Numbered from the stretch's first letter, positions 9,712-20,607 are shown. The stretch is 64,000 bases of DNA from Buttiauxella sp. A111 (GCF_014189855.1 NZ_BJFN01000004.1:538014-602013), one strand, 5' to 3'. Program-made: numbers and translations. The notes: generated by a model from the sequence alone, not told the origin.

Positions 9712-10674
9712 TTACTTATTCAGTTGGAACAGGGACATCCCTTGCATATCGCTGAAAGCTTTGTAAGACGCCTGAAGTGCCGCCTGCTGCATCACATAGG
9801 AAGATATTGCTGAGTTCCAGTCTACATCCACCAAGTCACTCATTTGCTGCGCCTGGCCTAATGCACGGTCACCGCCTAACTCATCAAGCTTATCCAGCTC
9901 ACTTAATTGGGTACCTAGCTCTGCACGCACAGTTAGCACGTTATTGAGTGAGTTTTTCAGACCACGGCTAGTTTTATCAATGGCGGCGGTTAAATCGGCT
10001 TTCTGAGTATCGTCCAGACCTTCAGCCGGTTTTCTCAGGGTTTCAATAGCGGAATCAAGCATGTTGAACAGATTGGTTTCGGAATTAGTGCCATCAGGTT
10101 CAGGTACCGCATTACTGGTCAGTGAATTGAAAACCTGAGTTCCCGTATGGCCAATCGTCATGATGCGTGATGAATCAACAGATTGGGTTACCGCGCTATC
10201 ACCACCCTTATAAGTGATGCTATTTGCCCCACCGCTGAACGGAGCAGACTCGGTTTTATATCCAGCAAAAATGAAACGTCCATTGCCGTCAGTACTGTTG
10301 GCAAGGTTCAGAATTTGATTGCGGATACCTTCCAGATCGGTAGCCAGTGAAGCACGGTCATCATCGCTTAACGTGCCGTTTCCGGCGTAAACGATTTTCT
10401 CTTGCGCTGACTGAATCGCCGTCGTCACCTGCCCCAACACGTTTTCTTCCAGTGACACTTTTTGCGTTGCAAAGGTACGCGCCAGCGCATATTGGCTATT
10501 TTGCGCCTGAGCCTGAGACAACACCACGGCTTGCGATGCGGCGATCGGATCATCGGATGGTTTGATGACACGCTTACCGGTCGACATCTGCTCGCCGTAA
10601 CGCAGCCACTCACTTTGTGCGTTAGTTACGCCACGCATATTTTGTTGGTACATCATCGCGGTACTGATACGCAT
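9712..10674 (-). CDS. flgL: Flagellar hook-filament junction protein FlgL (HAP3)
   Basis: Second junction protein between hook and filament, exported by the flagellar type III apparatus with its chaperone FlgN. The protein has 320 aa (E. coli 317). The flagellin-type N-terminal helix (MRISTAMMYQQNMRGV) and the C-terminal helical segment (ALQASYKAFSDMQGMSLFQLNK-like end) form the D0 coiled coil; the middle is variable. It lies 17 nt after flgK and is co-transcribed from the sigma-28 promoter before flgK. Confidence 0.96.
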   Translation of the reverse strand: MRISTAMMYQQNMRGVTNAQSEWLRYGEQMSTGKRVIKPSDDPIAASQAVVLSQAQAQNSQYALARTFATQKVSLEENVLGQVTTAIQSAQEKIVYAGNGTLSDDDRASLATDLEGIRNQILNLANSTDGNGRFIFAGYKTESAPFSGGANSITYKGGDSAVTQSVDSSRIMTIGHTGTQVFNSLTSNAVPEPDGTNSETNLFNMLDSAIETLRKPAEGLDDTQKADLTAAIDKTSRGLKNSLNNVLTVRAELGTQLSELDKLDELGGDRALGQAQQMSDLVDVDWNSAISSYVMQQAALQASYKAFSDMQGMSLFQLNK

Positions 10675-10691
10675 ACAGCCTGATTCCTTAA

Positions 10692-12356
10692 TTAACGGAT
10701 GGACAGTAACGCATCAAACAACGTTGATGCCGTCTGAAGTACCTGAGCATTTGCCAGGTAATACTGTTGAAAGCGCTGCAAGTTACCGTACTCTTCGTCG
10801 AGGTTGACGCCAGAAATAGACTGCTGCTGGTTACTTAGTTGCGTGACAACATTATTTTGCGTGGTAGTGGTGACTTTCAGCGTGTTGGTTTTATTCCCGA
10901 CGTCACTGACCAGGCTTGCATAAGCGTCATTAAACGATTTGTTGCCGCCGACTGCTTTGCTGTTTTGCAAATCCAGCAGTGCCTGAGCATTACGGTTATC
11001 GCTTTCACCATTGTCCGCAGCACCCGCTAATGCCAGCTTGCTTTCATCGCTGATAGCCACGTTCATATTCACCACGGCGTTAGAAACCGGTTTAATCGTG
11101 AAGGAATCATTTTTCTCAGGTTGAGGAGCCCCTTTCACGGAGACACTCAAACCATCAAACTCCAGCCCGGTAACGTTGCCGTTGCCATCATCCGTGGTTT
11201 TCGCCGTGATTTTCGCGTTATCCGATAAGCGCGTCACCTGCCAGTTGGTTCCATCAAAGACGACGTTGTAGTCGCTTGCCTGGACCTTAGTACTATCGGA
11301 AACCACCGCGGTCAGTTCGGTTTTGGTCGGGTTTTTGGCGTTACTTAACACCGACGGGCTGCCTATGTTAAAGAACTTGTCACCTTTGTCGCCATTGGCA
11401 TCAAAACCGAGGCCATGCTGTTTGTTAATCGCATCAGAAAATGTCAGGGCCAATTGCCCCAGACGATTTCGAGCGCTATCCAAATCCTGTGAGCGGAAAG
11501 TCAACATTCCACCCAGCGTACCGTTGTTCAGTTGGCTTTCTGGAATTTCAGTGGTGCCAGAAACGGGATCGACATACGCAACAGTTATGCGAGAAGGATC
11601 AGCGCTCGACGAAACAGCAGCCAGTTTGTTGGCTTTGTCGCCTTGCACCAGCGTTAAGCCATTGGCAATAGAGACGTTATATGTGCCACCGTCCTGAACG
11701 CTCACTTCGACGCCAACAATCTGGTTTAATTGACTCACCAACTGGTCGCGCTGATCAAGCAGGTCGTTTGGTGCAGCGCCCGCCCCCACACCGGTCAGGC
11801 GTGAAATTTGGTTATTCAGATTTGCGATCTGGCTTGCGTAGTTATTGATTTGCTCCACGCTGCTTTGGATTGCGGTATTCACCTGCTTATCCTGATCGCG
11901 TAGATACTGATCGGTCACCTTAAACTGGTTTACCAGACCATTGGCATTACCCAGTAATGCCTGGCGTGCCGCAGGATCTTCCGCGTTACTCACCAGCGTT
12001 TGTAGGCCGGTGAAGAAACTTTGCAGCGTAGTGGCCAGGGTATTGGTGCTACCAGAGAGCATATTGTCTATCTTAGACATCTGCTGATATTGGGTATTCA
12101 GGCCACTGCTTTGCGTTTGCGCCGCACGCAGCTGGTTAGTGATGAACGCATCATATTCACGTTGCACACCGCTGACTTGCACGCCGTTCCCAATCCAGCC
12201 CCCTGCGCCCATCGTACTTAGCGACTGAGATAACACGGTAGTCTGGCGGGTATAGCCTGTGACGTTGTAGTTAGAAATGTTGTTACTGACAGTATTCAGT
12301 GCCGCCTGGGCAGCACCCAGGCCACTCATGGCACTGTTAATCAGGCTACTGGACAT
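10692..12356 (-). CDS. flgK: Flagellar hook-associated protein FlgK (HAP1)
   Basis: First hook-filament junction protein. The N-terminal rod/hook motif NSAMSGLGAAQAALNTVSNNISNYNVTGY-type sequence and the C-terminal NLQRFQQYYLANAQVLQTA-type helix are those of the FlgK/FlgE axial family. The length is 554 aa versus 547 in E. coli. It is a late (class 3) gene: a sigma-28 promoter with a perfect -10 lies just upstream, and an ERIC element separates this promoter from flgJ. Confidence 0.96.
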   Translation of the reverse strand: MSSSLINSAMSGLGAAQAALNTVSNNISNYNVTGYTRQTTVLSQSLSTMGAGGWIGNGVQVSGVQREYDAFITNQLRAAQTQSSGLNTQYQQMSKIDNMLSGSTNTLATTLQSFFTGLQTLVSNAEDPAARQALLGNANGLVNQFKVTDQYLRDQDKQVNTAIQSSVEQINNYASQIANLNNQISRLTGVGAGAAPNDLLDQRDQLVSQLNQIVGVEVSVQDGGTYNVSIANGLTLVQGDKANKLAAVSSSADPSRITVAYVDPVSGTTEIPESQLNNGTLGGMLTFRSQDLDSARNRLGQLALTFSDAINKQHGLGFDANGDKGDKFFNIGSPSVLSNAKNPTKTELTAVVSDSTKVQASDYNVVFDGTNWQVTRLSDNAKITAKTTDDGNGNVTGLEFDGLSVSVKGAPQPEKNDSFTIKPVSNAVVNMNVAISDESKLALAGAADNGESDNRNAQALLDLQNSKAVGGNKSFNDAYASLVSDVGNKTNTLKVTTTTQNNVVTQLSNQQQSISGVNLDEEYGNLQRFQQYYLANAQVLQTASTLFDALLSIR

Positions 12357-12396
12357 GAATTTTCCTTAGCGCGTTGGTCACGGGTCCTGTCGATTA

Positions 12397-12423
12397 TTAT
12401 CGGCAGCGCCTGGAATAACTTAA
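12397..12423 (-). promoter_or_regulatory. Sigma-28 (FliA) promoter of flgKL
   Basis: Read on the minus strand, TTAAGTTA (6 of 8 to TAAAGTTT), an 11-nt spacer, then a perfect GCCGATAA -10. It is placed 41 bp before the flgK ATG. This allows late expression of the junction proteins independent of the flgB operon. Confidence 0.85.
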
Positions 12424-12552
12424 GTTATTAACTCTAAATAATTCGAGTTGCAGGTCGGCGGCCAGGAAGTAAATCCCCAGGAGCTTACTAAAGTAAGTGA
12501 CTGGGGTGAGCTTCCGCAGCCAACCCCCCTGCGTCTCGAAGTATGAAGAGTT
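12424..12552. repeat. ERIC element (IRU), about 125 bp
   Basis: The central palindrome matches the ERIC core (AATCCCCAGGAGCTTACT, AAGTAAGTGACTGGGGTGAG), and the ends show the ERIC terminal inverted repeat (AACTCTAAATAATTCGAG against CTCGAAGTATGAAGAGTT). It begins immediately after the flgJ TGA stop and ends next to the -35 of the flgKL promoter. ERICs are non-coding, non-autonomous repeats of enterobacteria that fold into a long hairpin when transcribed. Confidence 0.95.
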
Positions 12553-13494
12553 TCAGAACAAATTTGATAAGTCGTTGCTATACGCTTTTGCCACTTTCTC
12601 ACCCATCGCTTTCATCTGTTGAATCATGCCGGTAAGTTTGCGGGCATAGTTTGGATCGGTGGCATAACCTGCATTCTGTAGCGCTTGAGCGCCTTGCTCT
12701 GCGGTATTGGCATTGGTGACTGCGGCGTAACGCGGGTTTCGCGTCAGCAAGCCGACATAATCAGAAAGTGCTTCAAGATAGGAGCTGTAAACACGGAATT
12801 TGGCTTTCACCTTTTTCGCTTCTCCGTTCTCGTATTCCGTGGTGGTGATTTCAGTGACCGGCCCTTTCCAACTGCTGCTGGCTTTCACACCAAACAGGTT
12901 AAAGCTAGGTTCACCTTTTTCTGTCAGGATCTGCCGTTGCCCCCAGCCTGATTCCAGCGCGGCTTGCGCCAGAATCAAGTGATGCGGAATGCCACTTTGT
13001 TCGCTGGCGAGTCGGGCCGGCAGTGAAAGTTGCGCCAGGAAGTCTTTGCTATCGCCCGTGAGCGGCTCTTCGTTAGAGGGAGCTTTAGGGATAGCCTGGC
13101 GCACCATTTGCGTTAAGGTCTGGTTCTGGAAACTGGTCACGCTTTGCAGATCAAACTTCATCGGCACTTTACCGGCCTCTTCAGATGGGTCGGCATTACC
13201 GCCCATTTGCTCGACCATCATATCGGCCAGCCCAAGCCCTTTGGAACTGAGCTGTTGCGCGATTTGCTGGTCATAGATACTGGTGTACATGCGAGTCTGT
13301 TCACTGCTAAACAACCCGTCCTTTGGCAACGCTTCACGCATGCTTTTGAGCATCATTTGCACGAACATCCCTTCCACCTGGCGGGCAACCGATTTCATGT
13401 TGCCCTTAGGATCTTGCCCGGTTTTCGCTTTTAGCTCGTTAAGAGAATTAGCATCCCACGCAGCATTAGCCAGTGATTGGGTATCGTTAAGCAT
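12553..13494 (-). CDS. flgJ: Peptidoglycan hydrolase / rod-cap protein FlgJ
   Basis: Bifunctional: the N-terminal half caps the growing flagellar rod, and the C-terminal half is a beta-N-acetylglucosaminidase that opens the peptidoglycan. The hydrolase motif AALESGWGQR (catalytic Glu) and the ITTTEYENGEAKKVKAKFRV-type segment are visible. The start is the ATG inside the TAATG overlap with the flgI stop (313 aa); the ten codons further upstream lie inside flgI and are not conserved. It is the last gene of the flgB-J operon. Confidence 0.95.
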   Translation of the reverse strand: MLNDTQSLANAAWDANSLNELKAKTGQDPKGNMKSVARQVEGMFVQMMLKSMREALPKDGLFSSEQTRMYTSIYDQQIAQQLSSKGLGLADMMVEQMGGNADPSEEAGKVPMKFDLQSVTSFQNQTLTQMVRQAIPKAPSNEEPLTGDSKDFLAQLSLPARLASEQSGIPHHLILAQAALESGWGQRQILTEKGEPSFNLFGVKASSSWKGPVTEITTTEYENGEAKKVKAKFRVYSSYLEALSDYVGLLTRNPRYAAVTNANTAEQGAQALQNAGYATDPNYARKLTGMIQQMKAMGEKVAKAYSNDLSNLF

Positions 13495-14588
13495 TAGATG
13501 ATTTCCACTTTGGCACGCAAGCATCCTGCCGTTTGCATAGATTGCAAAATCGACATCAATTCAATTGGCGATGCACCCAGTGTATTCAGCGCACGAACCA
13601 CATTATTTAGATTGGCGCTGGCATTAACGCGTTGCAACGCACCACCATTTTGACGCAGATCGATTTGCGTTTGCGGTGTTACCACGGTTTGACCGCCGCC
13701 AAATGGCGTATCTGGCTGGCTCACCTGCGCTTGACGATTGACCGTGACGGATAAGTTACCCTGCGCCACAGCACAAGTATTCAGCGTCACTTCCTGATTC
13801 ATCACCACCGAACCCGTACGCGAGTTGATAATCACTTTCGCGTCTTGCGCTGGCAAATTCACTTCCAGGTTCTGAATATCAGCCAGTAAACGGACTTGCG
13901 AACTGTTGCCGGTCGGAACACGAATTTGGATGGTACGCGCATCTATCGCCGAGGCACTGCCAAAGCCGCGCGAACGGTTAATGGTATCGGTAATTTGTTG
14001 AGCCAGCGTAAAATCATCCTCGTTCAGTTGCAGGCTGAGAATGTTGCCGGAGCCAAACGTACCCGGTAGTTCGCGCTCAATCACCGCACCGTTGGTGATA
14101 CGACCGCCATTCAGTTGGTTGACCTGAACGCTGCTTCCTCCCGCCGAGGCACCCGCCCCACCGACCAGAATATTGCCTTGCGCCAGCGCGTAAACCTGGT
14201 TGTCGACCCCTTTCATCGGGGTCATCAGCAATGTCCCGCCGCGTAAACTTTTGGCGTTACCCATAGAAGAAACCACAACATCAATATTCTGCCCTGAACG
14301 CGCAAATGCCGGGTATTTCGCCGTCACCATGACCGCAGCCACGTTTTTGAGCTGCATGTTGGTGCCCGCAGGAACCGTTATCCCCAACTGCGAAAGCATG
14401 TTGTTCAGCGTTTGAGTGGTAAAGGGTGTTTGTGTCGTCTGGTCACCCGTACCATCAAGGCCGACCACCAGACCATATCCAATCAGGGAGTTTTCACGCA
14501 CGCCCTGAACCGTTGTCAGGTCGCGGATACGGTCGGCCTGCGCAAGTGTCGCCACCAGCATCAGTAATCCGAATAAATATTTGGTCAT
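13494..14588 (-). CDS. flgI: Flagellar P-ring protein FlgI
   Basis: Forms the P ring, the rod bushing in the peptidoglycan layer. A Sec signal peptide is visible ([18 protein letters not shown], cleavage before DRIRDL). The conserved N-terminal [20 protein letters not shown] block follows. There are two cysteines late in the protein (LNTCAVAQ and TAGCLRA), the pair that is disulphide-linked in E. coli FlgI. The length is 364 aa. The stop overlaps the flgJ start (TAATG). Confidence 0.96.
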   Translation of the reverse strand: MTKYLFGLLMLVATLAQADRIRDLTTVQGVRENSLIGYGLVVGLDGTGDQTTQTPFTTQTLNNMLSQLGITVPAGTNMQLKNVAAVMVTAKYPAFARSGQNIDVVVSSMGNAKSLRGGTLLMTPMKGVDNQVYALAQGNILVGGAGASAGGSSVQVNQLNGGRITNGAVIERELPGTFGSGNILSLQLNEDDFTLAQQITDTINRSRGFGSASAIDARTIQIRVPTGNSSQVRLLADIQNLEVNLPAQDAKVIINSRTGSVVMNQEVTLNTCAVAQGNLSVTVNRQAQVSQPDTPFGGGQTVVTPQTQIDLRQNGGALQRVNASANLNNVVRALNTLGASPIELMSILQSMQTAGCLRAKVEII

Positions 14589-14600
14589 GAGGTTCCTCGC

Positions 14601-15305
14601 TTACATCGGCGATAAATTAAGGAAGAAGCGTTGCAACCAACCCATGTTTTGCGCTTCGTTGATATAGCCGTTACCGACATATTCGATGCGCGCATCCGCC
14701 ACTTGTGTGGACGGTACGGTGTTGGAGCCACTGATCGTGCGAGGATTCACCACACCGGAGAAACGAATAAATTCGGTGCCCTGATTGATGGCTATCTGTT
14801 TTTCACCCACGACGTGCAAGTTGCCGTTTGCCAGCACCTGATCGACCGTCACGGTTAAGGTTCCGCTAAAGGTGTTACTGGCATTTGCCCCACCTTTACC
14901 GTTGAAACTGTTCCCGCCTTCAACATCGACATCCGCACGGTTATTACCGAACAGCCCTTCGAGATAGCGCGGAGTCACGTTAAAGCCAAAGTTTGTTTTG
15001 CCATCACGGCTGGCATTAGCCGACGAACTCTTACTGGCACTGACATTTTCCTGGAGCACAATGGTCAAGGTGTCGCCGACGTTACGTGGGCGGCGGTCTT
15101 CGAACAGTGGTTGATACCCATAGTTCACCGGTTGCGCCGTCTGGAAAATAGAACCATTCACTACCGGTGCAGGGCCAGGGACTGGCTGAGCCGTGGTCGC
15201 CCCTTCCACCAGCGGTTTTGTTGGTATCAGTGCGCAGCCACTTGTGGTCAGCACCAGAAACATCACGATAGGACGAAGAACCATTGGGTTTTGCATTGCT
15301 TTCAT
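14601..15305 (-). CDS. flgH: Flagellar L-ring lipoprotein FlgH
   Basis: Outer-membrane L-ring subunit. It has a lipoprotein signal peptide with a TTSGC lipobox near residue 24, then the conserved PVPGP and [23 protein letters not shown] blocks. It has 234 aa versus 232 in E. coli. Two starts are possible: the first ATG or the in-frame ATG three codons later; the annotation uses the first. It lies 12 nt upstream of flgI. Confidence 0.95.
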   Translation of the reverse strand: MKAMQNPMVLRPIVMFLVLTTSGCALIPTKPLVEGATTAQPVPGPAPVVNGSIFQTAQPVNYGYQPLFEDRRPRNVGDTLTIVLQENVSASKSSSANASRDGKTNFGFNVTPRYLEGLFGNNRADVDVEGGNSFNGKGGANASNTFSGTLTVTVDQVLANGNLHVVGEKQIAINQGTEFIRFSGVVNPRTISGSNTVPSTQVADARIEYVGNGYINEAQNMGWLQRFFLNLSPM

Positions 15306-15359
15306 CTTCAGGTCATTCAGATAACGACAGCCGGCGCGAAGCTCGCACCGGCAAACGCC

Positions 15360-16154
<795 letters not shown>

Positions 16155-16173
16155 TTAGTGTCACGGCTTAGCA

Positions 16174-16929
16174 TCAGGTCATTGACAACAGCTGATTGGC
16201 CCGCTGTTCGTTTTCATCAACACTTGAAATAATTTTCATCTGCATTTCAAAACGACGGGCGTTAGCAATCATGTCGGTCATTGCTTCCACGGGTTTAACG
16301 TTACTGCCTTCCAGAACGCCCGGCATCAATGAGATGCTGGCATCAGCCTGTAACGTTGCGCCTCGCGTCGCCATAGCCATTTGGCTCGGACGGAAAAAGC
16401 CATCATCGCCGCGCACCACTTCCTGGCCGGTGGCTTTCACCAGTTTTAAACGGCCAATCGGTGCCACGGTATTTGGCTGGTCGCCTGCGTTTAATGCAGA
16501 AATAGTGCCGTCTGCCGCGATAGTCAGCTGCGCGCCCTGAGGCACGGCAATCGGGCCACCCTCGCCCATCACCGGTTGCCCGCCGATGGTCAATTGCCCG
16601 GCAGGACTGACCTGCATATTGCCGTTGCGGGTATAAGCCTCTGTACCATCAGCACTTTGTACCGCCAGCCAGCCATTTTGTTGCAGTGCAACATCCAGCG
16701 GGCGCTGGGTGTAATCCAGCTGCCCTTGCGACATATCCACGCCCGGCGTTGACGCTGTGACCAGGGTACGAGTCGGCAAAGAAAGCCCTTCCACCGGTAC
16801 GGCACGCAATGCAGTCAACTGCGCACGAAAGCCAGGTGTTGAAGCGTTTGCCAGGTTGCTGGCCGTCACCGCTTGTTGATTCAGCGTCTGACTAGCCGCA
16901 CCCATGGCGGTATAAATTGCGTGATCCAT
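16174..16929 (-). CDS. flgF: Proximal rod protein FlgF
   Basis: Proximal rod subunit of 251 aa. It shares the axial-protein N-terminal motif (ASNLANASTPGFRAQL) and a C-terminal VKPVEAMTDMIANARRFEMQ helix. It is encoded between flgE and flgG with short spacers, in the canonical operon order. Confidence 0.95.
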   Translation of the reverse strand: MDHAIYTAMGAASQTLNQQAVTASNLANASTPGFRAQLTALRAVPVEGLSLPTRTLVTASTPGVDMSQGQLDYTQRPLDVALQQNGWLAVQSADGTEAYTRNGNMQVSPAGQLTIGGQPVMGEGGPIAVPQGAQLTIAADGTISALNAGDQPNTVAPIGRLKLVKATGQEVVRGDDGFFRPSQMAMATRGATLQADASISLMPGVLEGSNVKPVEAMTDMIANARRFEMQMKIISSVDENEQRANQLLSMT

Positions 16930-16948
16930 TAAGCTATCCCGTCAGTGC

Positions 16949-18157
16949 TTAGCGCAGGTTAACCAGAGTGTTGAGGATCTGATCCTGGGTTTTGATGGTC
17001 TGCGCATTCGACTGGTAGTTACGCTGCGCGACAATCATGTTGACCAGTTCTTTACTCAGATCGACGTTCGAAGACTCCAGTGCGCCGTTGGTCAGGCTAC
17101 CGAAGTTACCTGTACCTGCGGTGCCCAACAGTGCAACGCCGGACGAGTTGGTTGCCGACCAAACGTTATTCCCTTCAGAGGAGAGCCCTTCCGGGTTAGC
17201 AAAGTTAGACAGAACAATCTGGCCTAACAGCTGGGTTTGCTCGTTGGAGTAGTTGCCGACAAGCGTGCCGTCATCGTTGATCTGATAGCTGACCAGGTCA
17301 CCTGGCTTATAACCATTCTGATTAGCAGCCACGATGTTGTTTGAGCCGGTGTTCTGCTGCATGGAGTTCAAGAAGCTGAGGCTGAATGTTGCCGGAGTTG
17401 CACCATTAATCGCCCCGGTTGTCAGGGTATTTGTGGTACCACCAGTCAAGATGCCATTGCTGTTGAACACCATAGAATCGCCTTTAACCACAGGGCTGTT
17501 CGCGACACTGCTGTCCTGGGTGTAGACATCCCAGGTATTTTCCGTCGTCGATTTAACAAAGAAGACGTTCATATCATGGGCGTTACCCTGGCTGTCATAG
17601 ACAGTGATAGAACCTTTTTTGTTATAGGTATCTGAATCAGCGGCGTTAAAGGGGGTTTTGGCCGGTGTTTTATCGGTGGAGTTCAGGTTGATCTGCATCG
17701 ATGCGGTGGTCGTGGTTTTTGCAGCCATCAGGGTGTTAGGTACCGCAAGACCCGTTGGGTTTGCCCCTTCCTGAATGGTTGGCGGTGTACCGGTTGCCGG
17801 ATAGCCCGTTAACTGCATACCCTGCATGTTCACCAGATTACGGTTTTCATCTAATTTGAACTGGCCGTTACGGCTGTAGTACACCGAACCGTTGGTATCC
17901 ACCAGGCGGAAGAAACCATTCTGGCTAATTGCCACATCCAGACCACGTCCAGTGTTAGTCGTTGTGCCGTCGTTAAAATCCTGAGTAATACCCGCCACTT
18001 TAACGCCCAGGCCCACTTTAGAACCGGCGAACATATCAGCGAAAGAAACGCTACCTGCTTTGAAGCCGTAGGTGGCGGAGTTGGCGATGTTGTTACCAAT
18101 TACGTCCAGGTTGGTGGCCGCAGCATTCAGGCCGCTGACCGCTTGTGAAAAGCCCAT
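16949..18157 (-). CDS. flgE: Flagellar hook protein FlgE
   Basis: Main hook subunit, polymerised under the FlgD cap. It has 402 aa, the same as E. coli. The N-terminal FSQAVSGLNAAATNLDVIGN and the C-terminal ESSNVDLSKELVNMIVAQRN-type helices form the D0/D1 domains; the central Thr/Asn-rich region is the exposed variable domain. The ATG is preceded by an AGGAGT ribosome-binding site. Confidence 0.96.
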   Translation of the reverse strand: MGFSQAVSGLNAAATNLDVIGNNIANSATYGFKAGSVSFADMFAGSKVGLGVKVAGITQDFNDGTTTNTGRGLDVAISQNGFFRLVDTNGSVYYSRNGQFKLDENRNLVNMQGMQLTGYPATGTPPTIQEGANPTGLAVPNTLMAAKTTTTASMQINLNSTDKTPAKTPFNAADSDTYNKKGSITVYDSQGNAHDMNVFFVKSTTENTWDVYTQDSSVANSPVVKGDSMVFNSNGILTGGTTNTLTTGAINGATPATFSLSFLNSMQQNTGSNNIVAANQNGYKPGDLVSYQINDDGTLVGNYSNEQTQLLGQIVLSNFANPEGLSSEGNNVWSATNSSGVALLGTAGTGNFGSLTNGALESSNVDLSKELVNMIVAQRNYQSNAQTIKTQDQILNTLVNLR

Positions 18158-18184
18158 GTTTTACTCCTGCAAAGGGTTGGAGGC

Positions 18185-18862
18185 TTAAATAATCTGCCTG
18201 ATGTCATCGAGAGTGGAGGTGCCGTAAGTACCGAGATCGAGCAAGGTCTTGCCATTACTGAGTGTTACGCCGTTGACCATGGCAAAATTAAGCGGCTGAG
18301 CCACCAACTGCGTACTGCCATTACTGGCACTGATAGCGACGTTGTAGGCCCCATCCGGTGCCGTTGTGCCGTCAGTCATGCTGCCATCCCAGGTAAAGGT
18401 ATGAACACCGGCGGTGACCGCACCAATATCGAGAGTACGAACCACTTTGCCCGTGTTATCCGTGATCGTTGCGGTGACTTTATCGGCCGCCTGCTGTAGC
18501 TCAACACCAAAAGGCGTCGTCGCTTCACTCCCTGCCAGAATTTTCGTACCGGGAATCATCACGCCATGACCAATCAAGGCGCTGGCCTGCACAGACTGGT
18601 TATTGGTCAACTGACCTGATACTGAGCCGAGCGTGGTATTGAGTTTTTCAATACCGCTGACGGTGCTGATTTGTGCCAGCTGTGTCGTCAGTTCGTTGTT
18701 TTGCAGAGGATTGGTTGGGTCCTGGTTTTTCAGCTGCGCGACAAGCAGCGTCAAAAAACTACTTTGCAGGTCAGCCGCGTTGCTGCCTGTCAGATTACTG
18801 TTACCCGATAATGCATTAACACCACTGGTTGTGGTGTCATTCATATTAACGGCGATGCCCAT
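18185..18862 (-). CDS. flgD: Hook-capping scaffold protein FlgD
   Basis: Hook cap needed for FlgE assembly and discarded afterwards. It has 225 aa (E. coli 231). The conserved N-terminal half contains LTLLVAQLKNQDPTNPLQNN; the C-terminal half has the tudor/fibronectin-like FlgD-Ig fold with FTWDGSMTDGTTAPDG. It lies between flgC and flgE. Confidence 0.95.
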   Translation of the reverse strand: MGIAVNMNDTTTSGVNALSGNSNLTGSNAADLQSSFLTLLVAQLKNQDPTNPLQNNELTTQLAQISTVSGIEKLNTTLGSVSGQLTNNQSVQASALIGHGVMIPGTKILAGSEATTPFGVELQQAADKVTATITDNTGKVVRTLDIGAVTAGVHTFTWDGSMTDGTTAPDGAYNVAISASNGSTQLVAQPLNFAMVNGVTLSNGKTLLDLGTYGTSTLDDIRQII

Positions 18863-18873
18863 CAGTCACTCCT

Positions 18874-19278
18874 TTACTGACCCAGAGTCAGGGTTTTCAA
18901 CATCATGCTTTTCACGGTGTTGAGTACTTCCACGTTGGCCTGGTAGCTACGGGATGCCGACATGCTGTTAACCATCTCGCCCACCACATCCACATTCGGC
19001 ATGCGTACATAACCTTTGGCGTCTGCCAGCGGGTTTCCCGGCTGGAACACCAGTTTGTCCGGTGCCTGGCTCTCTTCAACACCCATCACTTTTACGCCAC
19101 CCGTTTCAGCGCCTGGGGCTGCATCAACCTGGAAAACAACCTGCTTAGCGCGATAAGGCTGGCCGTCCGGGCCCGTTGCACTATCGGCGTTAGCCAGGTT
19201 ACTCGCCGCCACGTTCATACGCTTGGATTGCGCAGTCATCGCGGAGCCGGCAATATCAAAAATATTCAGCAAAGCCAT
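18874..19278 (-). CDS. flgC: Proximal rod protein FlgC
   Basis: Small rod subunit of 134 aa. The N-terminal [18 protein letters not shown] axial motif and C-terminal [20 protein letters not shown] helix are typical. It starts 3 nt after the flgB stop, indicating translational coupling. Confidence 0.95.
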   Translation of the reverse strand: MALLNIFDIAGSAMTAQSKRMNVAASNLANADSATGPDGQPYRAKQVVFQVDAAPGAETGGVKVMGVEESQAPDKLVFQPGNPLADAKGYVRMPNVDVVGEMVNSMSASRSYQANVEVLNTVKSMMLKTLTLGQ

Positions 19279-19281
19279 CTG

Positions 19282-19698
19282 TTAGCCACCCTGTTGTAGC
19301 ACCGACATCATGCCCTTGATTTGGCCGCCGAGAACCGTAAGGTCGGACTGGTATTTCAGGCTGTTATCGGCAAATTGTGTACGTTCACGGTCCATATCGA
19401 CGGTATTACCATCCATCGACGGTTGGTCAGGAACGCGGTAGAGAAGATCAAGCGAAGGTGCTGAGTGTGTTGCCGCAGGGATATGGCGCGCGGACGTGAG
19501 CGCAAGCGCAACACCGCTGCCTTCGGCACGACCCCGTTCCATCACTTTTTTCATTTCACTGGCAAAATCAATATCGCGAGCCTGATAGCCCGGTGTATCC
19601 GCATTAGCGATATTTGCAGCCAGTATTTCCTGACGCTGGGCGCGCAAATTTATCGCTTCTTGCTGAAATCGCAGCGCGGCATCCAGTTTGTCGAGCAT
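19282..19698 (-). CDS. flgB: Proximal rod protein FlgB
   Basis: First gene of the flgBCDEFGHIJ operon. It encodes a 138-aa rod subunit with the [18 protein letters not shown] axial motif. It is divergent from flgA across about 150 bp that should carry FlhDC-activated class 2 promoters for both directions. Confidence 0.95.
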   Translation of the reverse strand: MLDKLDAALRFQQEAINLRAQRQEILAANIANADTPGYQARDIDFASEMKKVMERGRAEGSGVALALTSARHIPAATHSAPSLDLLYRVPDQPSMDGNTVDMDRERTQFADNSLKYQSDLTVLGGQIKGMMSVLQQGG

Positions 19699-19850
19699 GT
19701 CCCCTCCGCATAATTAGGATTTGTCCGACAGCTTAAAGCGCCTTACGCGTGCGTTATCGTTGGAATAGGCACAAAATGCGTCGCTATTTATCGCCTTGAT
19801 CATTTCGGTGTGCGGTTAAAATCACTGCAATCTGAGCAAGGAGAAACGTC
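19699..19850. promoter_or_regulatory. flgA-flgB divergent promoter region
   Basis: A 152-bp gap between two divergent early flagellar transcription units. By family knowledge FlhD4C2 activates both from here; the degenerate FlhDC half-sites could not be placed with confidence by eye. Confidence 0.5.
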
Positions 19851-20510
19851 ATGACTGGTCTGAAAACCTGGAGCGCAGTAGCACTTTTGCTGGCTTGCCC
19901 TGCGGCATTAGCCAGCATTCTGGATGCGCCTCTGAGCCAGTTTTTCCAGCAGCGCCTGGCGGGAATTAGCGATGATGTCACCGTGATTGTGAAAACGCCT
20001 GATGCACAATTGCCGCCCTGCCCACTTCCTGATTTTTCTATGCCGGGGAACAGTCGCCTGTGGGGAAACGTGAGCGTTATGGCGCAATGTGGTAACGATA
20101 AGCGGTACATTCAGGCGGAAGTCCAGGCTATCGGAAACTACGTCGTGGCAGCACAGGCATTACCGCGTGGCAGCGTTATCACCGAAAGTCAGCTTCAGCT
20201 TAAACATGGACGACTTGATCAGCTCCCACCGCGTGCGATACTGGATTTACGCCAGGTAAGCAGTGCAGTAACGCTGCGCGACATCGCACCGAATCAACCC
20301 ATTTTGATGTCGATGGTGCGCCAGTCATGGCGAGTCAAAGCCGGGCAGCAGGTTCAGGTTGTGGCGGCCGGTGAAGGATTTAGTGTTAATAGCGAAGGTA
20401 AAGCACTGAACAACGCCGCCGTTTCGCAGAATGCTCGGGTTCGAATGAGTTCGGGACAAATTGTGAGCGGGGTCGTCGATGCTGATGGGAATATTCTGAT
20501 TAGCTTATAA
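19851..20510 (+). CDS. flgA: P-ring assembly chaperone FlgA
   Basis: Periplasmic chaperone for P-ring (FlgI) assembly. A signal peptide ends near ACPAALA; the mature part contains the SAF domain (LPRGSVITESQLQL) and the C-terminal VQVVAAGEGFSVNSEGKALN block. The length is 219 aa, as in E. coli. A GAGAAACGTC ribosome-binding region precedes the ATG. It is upstream of flgMN. Confidence 0.94.
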   Translation: MTGLKTWSAVALLLACPAALASILDAPLSQFFQQRLAGISDDVTVIVKTPDAQLPPCPLPDFSMPGNSRLWGNVSVMAQCGNDKRYIQAEVQAIGNYVVAAQALPRGSVITESQLQLKHGRLDQLPPRAILDLRQVSSAVTLRDIAPNQPILMSMVRQSWRVKAGQQVQVVAAGEGFSVNSEGKALNNAAVSQNARVRMSSGQIVSGVVDADGNILISL

Positions 20511-20536
20511 TATTCTACCGGTAGCTAAGAAGGCTA

Positions 20537-20563
20537 TAAAGGTTCTACGGCGGCTGCCGATAG
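20537..20563 (+). promoter_or_regulatory. Sigma-28 (FliA) promoter of flgMN
   Basis: TAAAGGTT, an 11-nt spacer, then GCCGATAG; 7 of 8 in each box to TAAAGTTT-N11-GCCGATAA. It sits 45 bp before the flgM ATG and gives class 3 expression of the anti-sigma factor in addition to read-through from flgA. Confidence 0.9.
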
Positions 20564-20607
20564 TGTATTAACAGATGATAGAAATTGCCCTCGATGAGGA
20601 AAGAATA

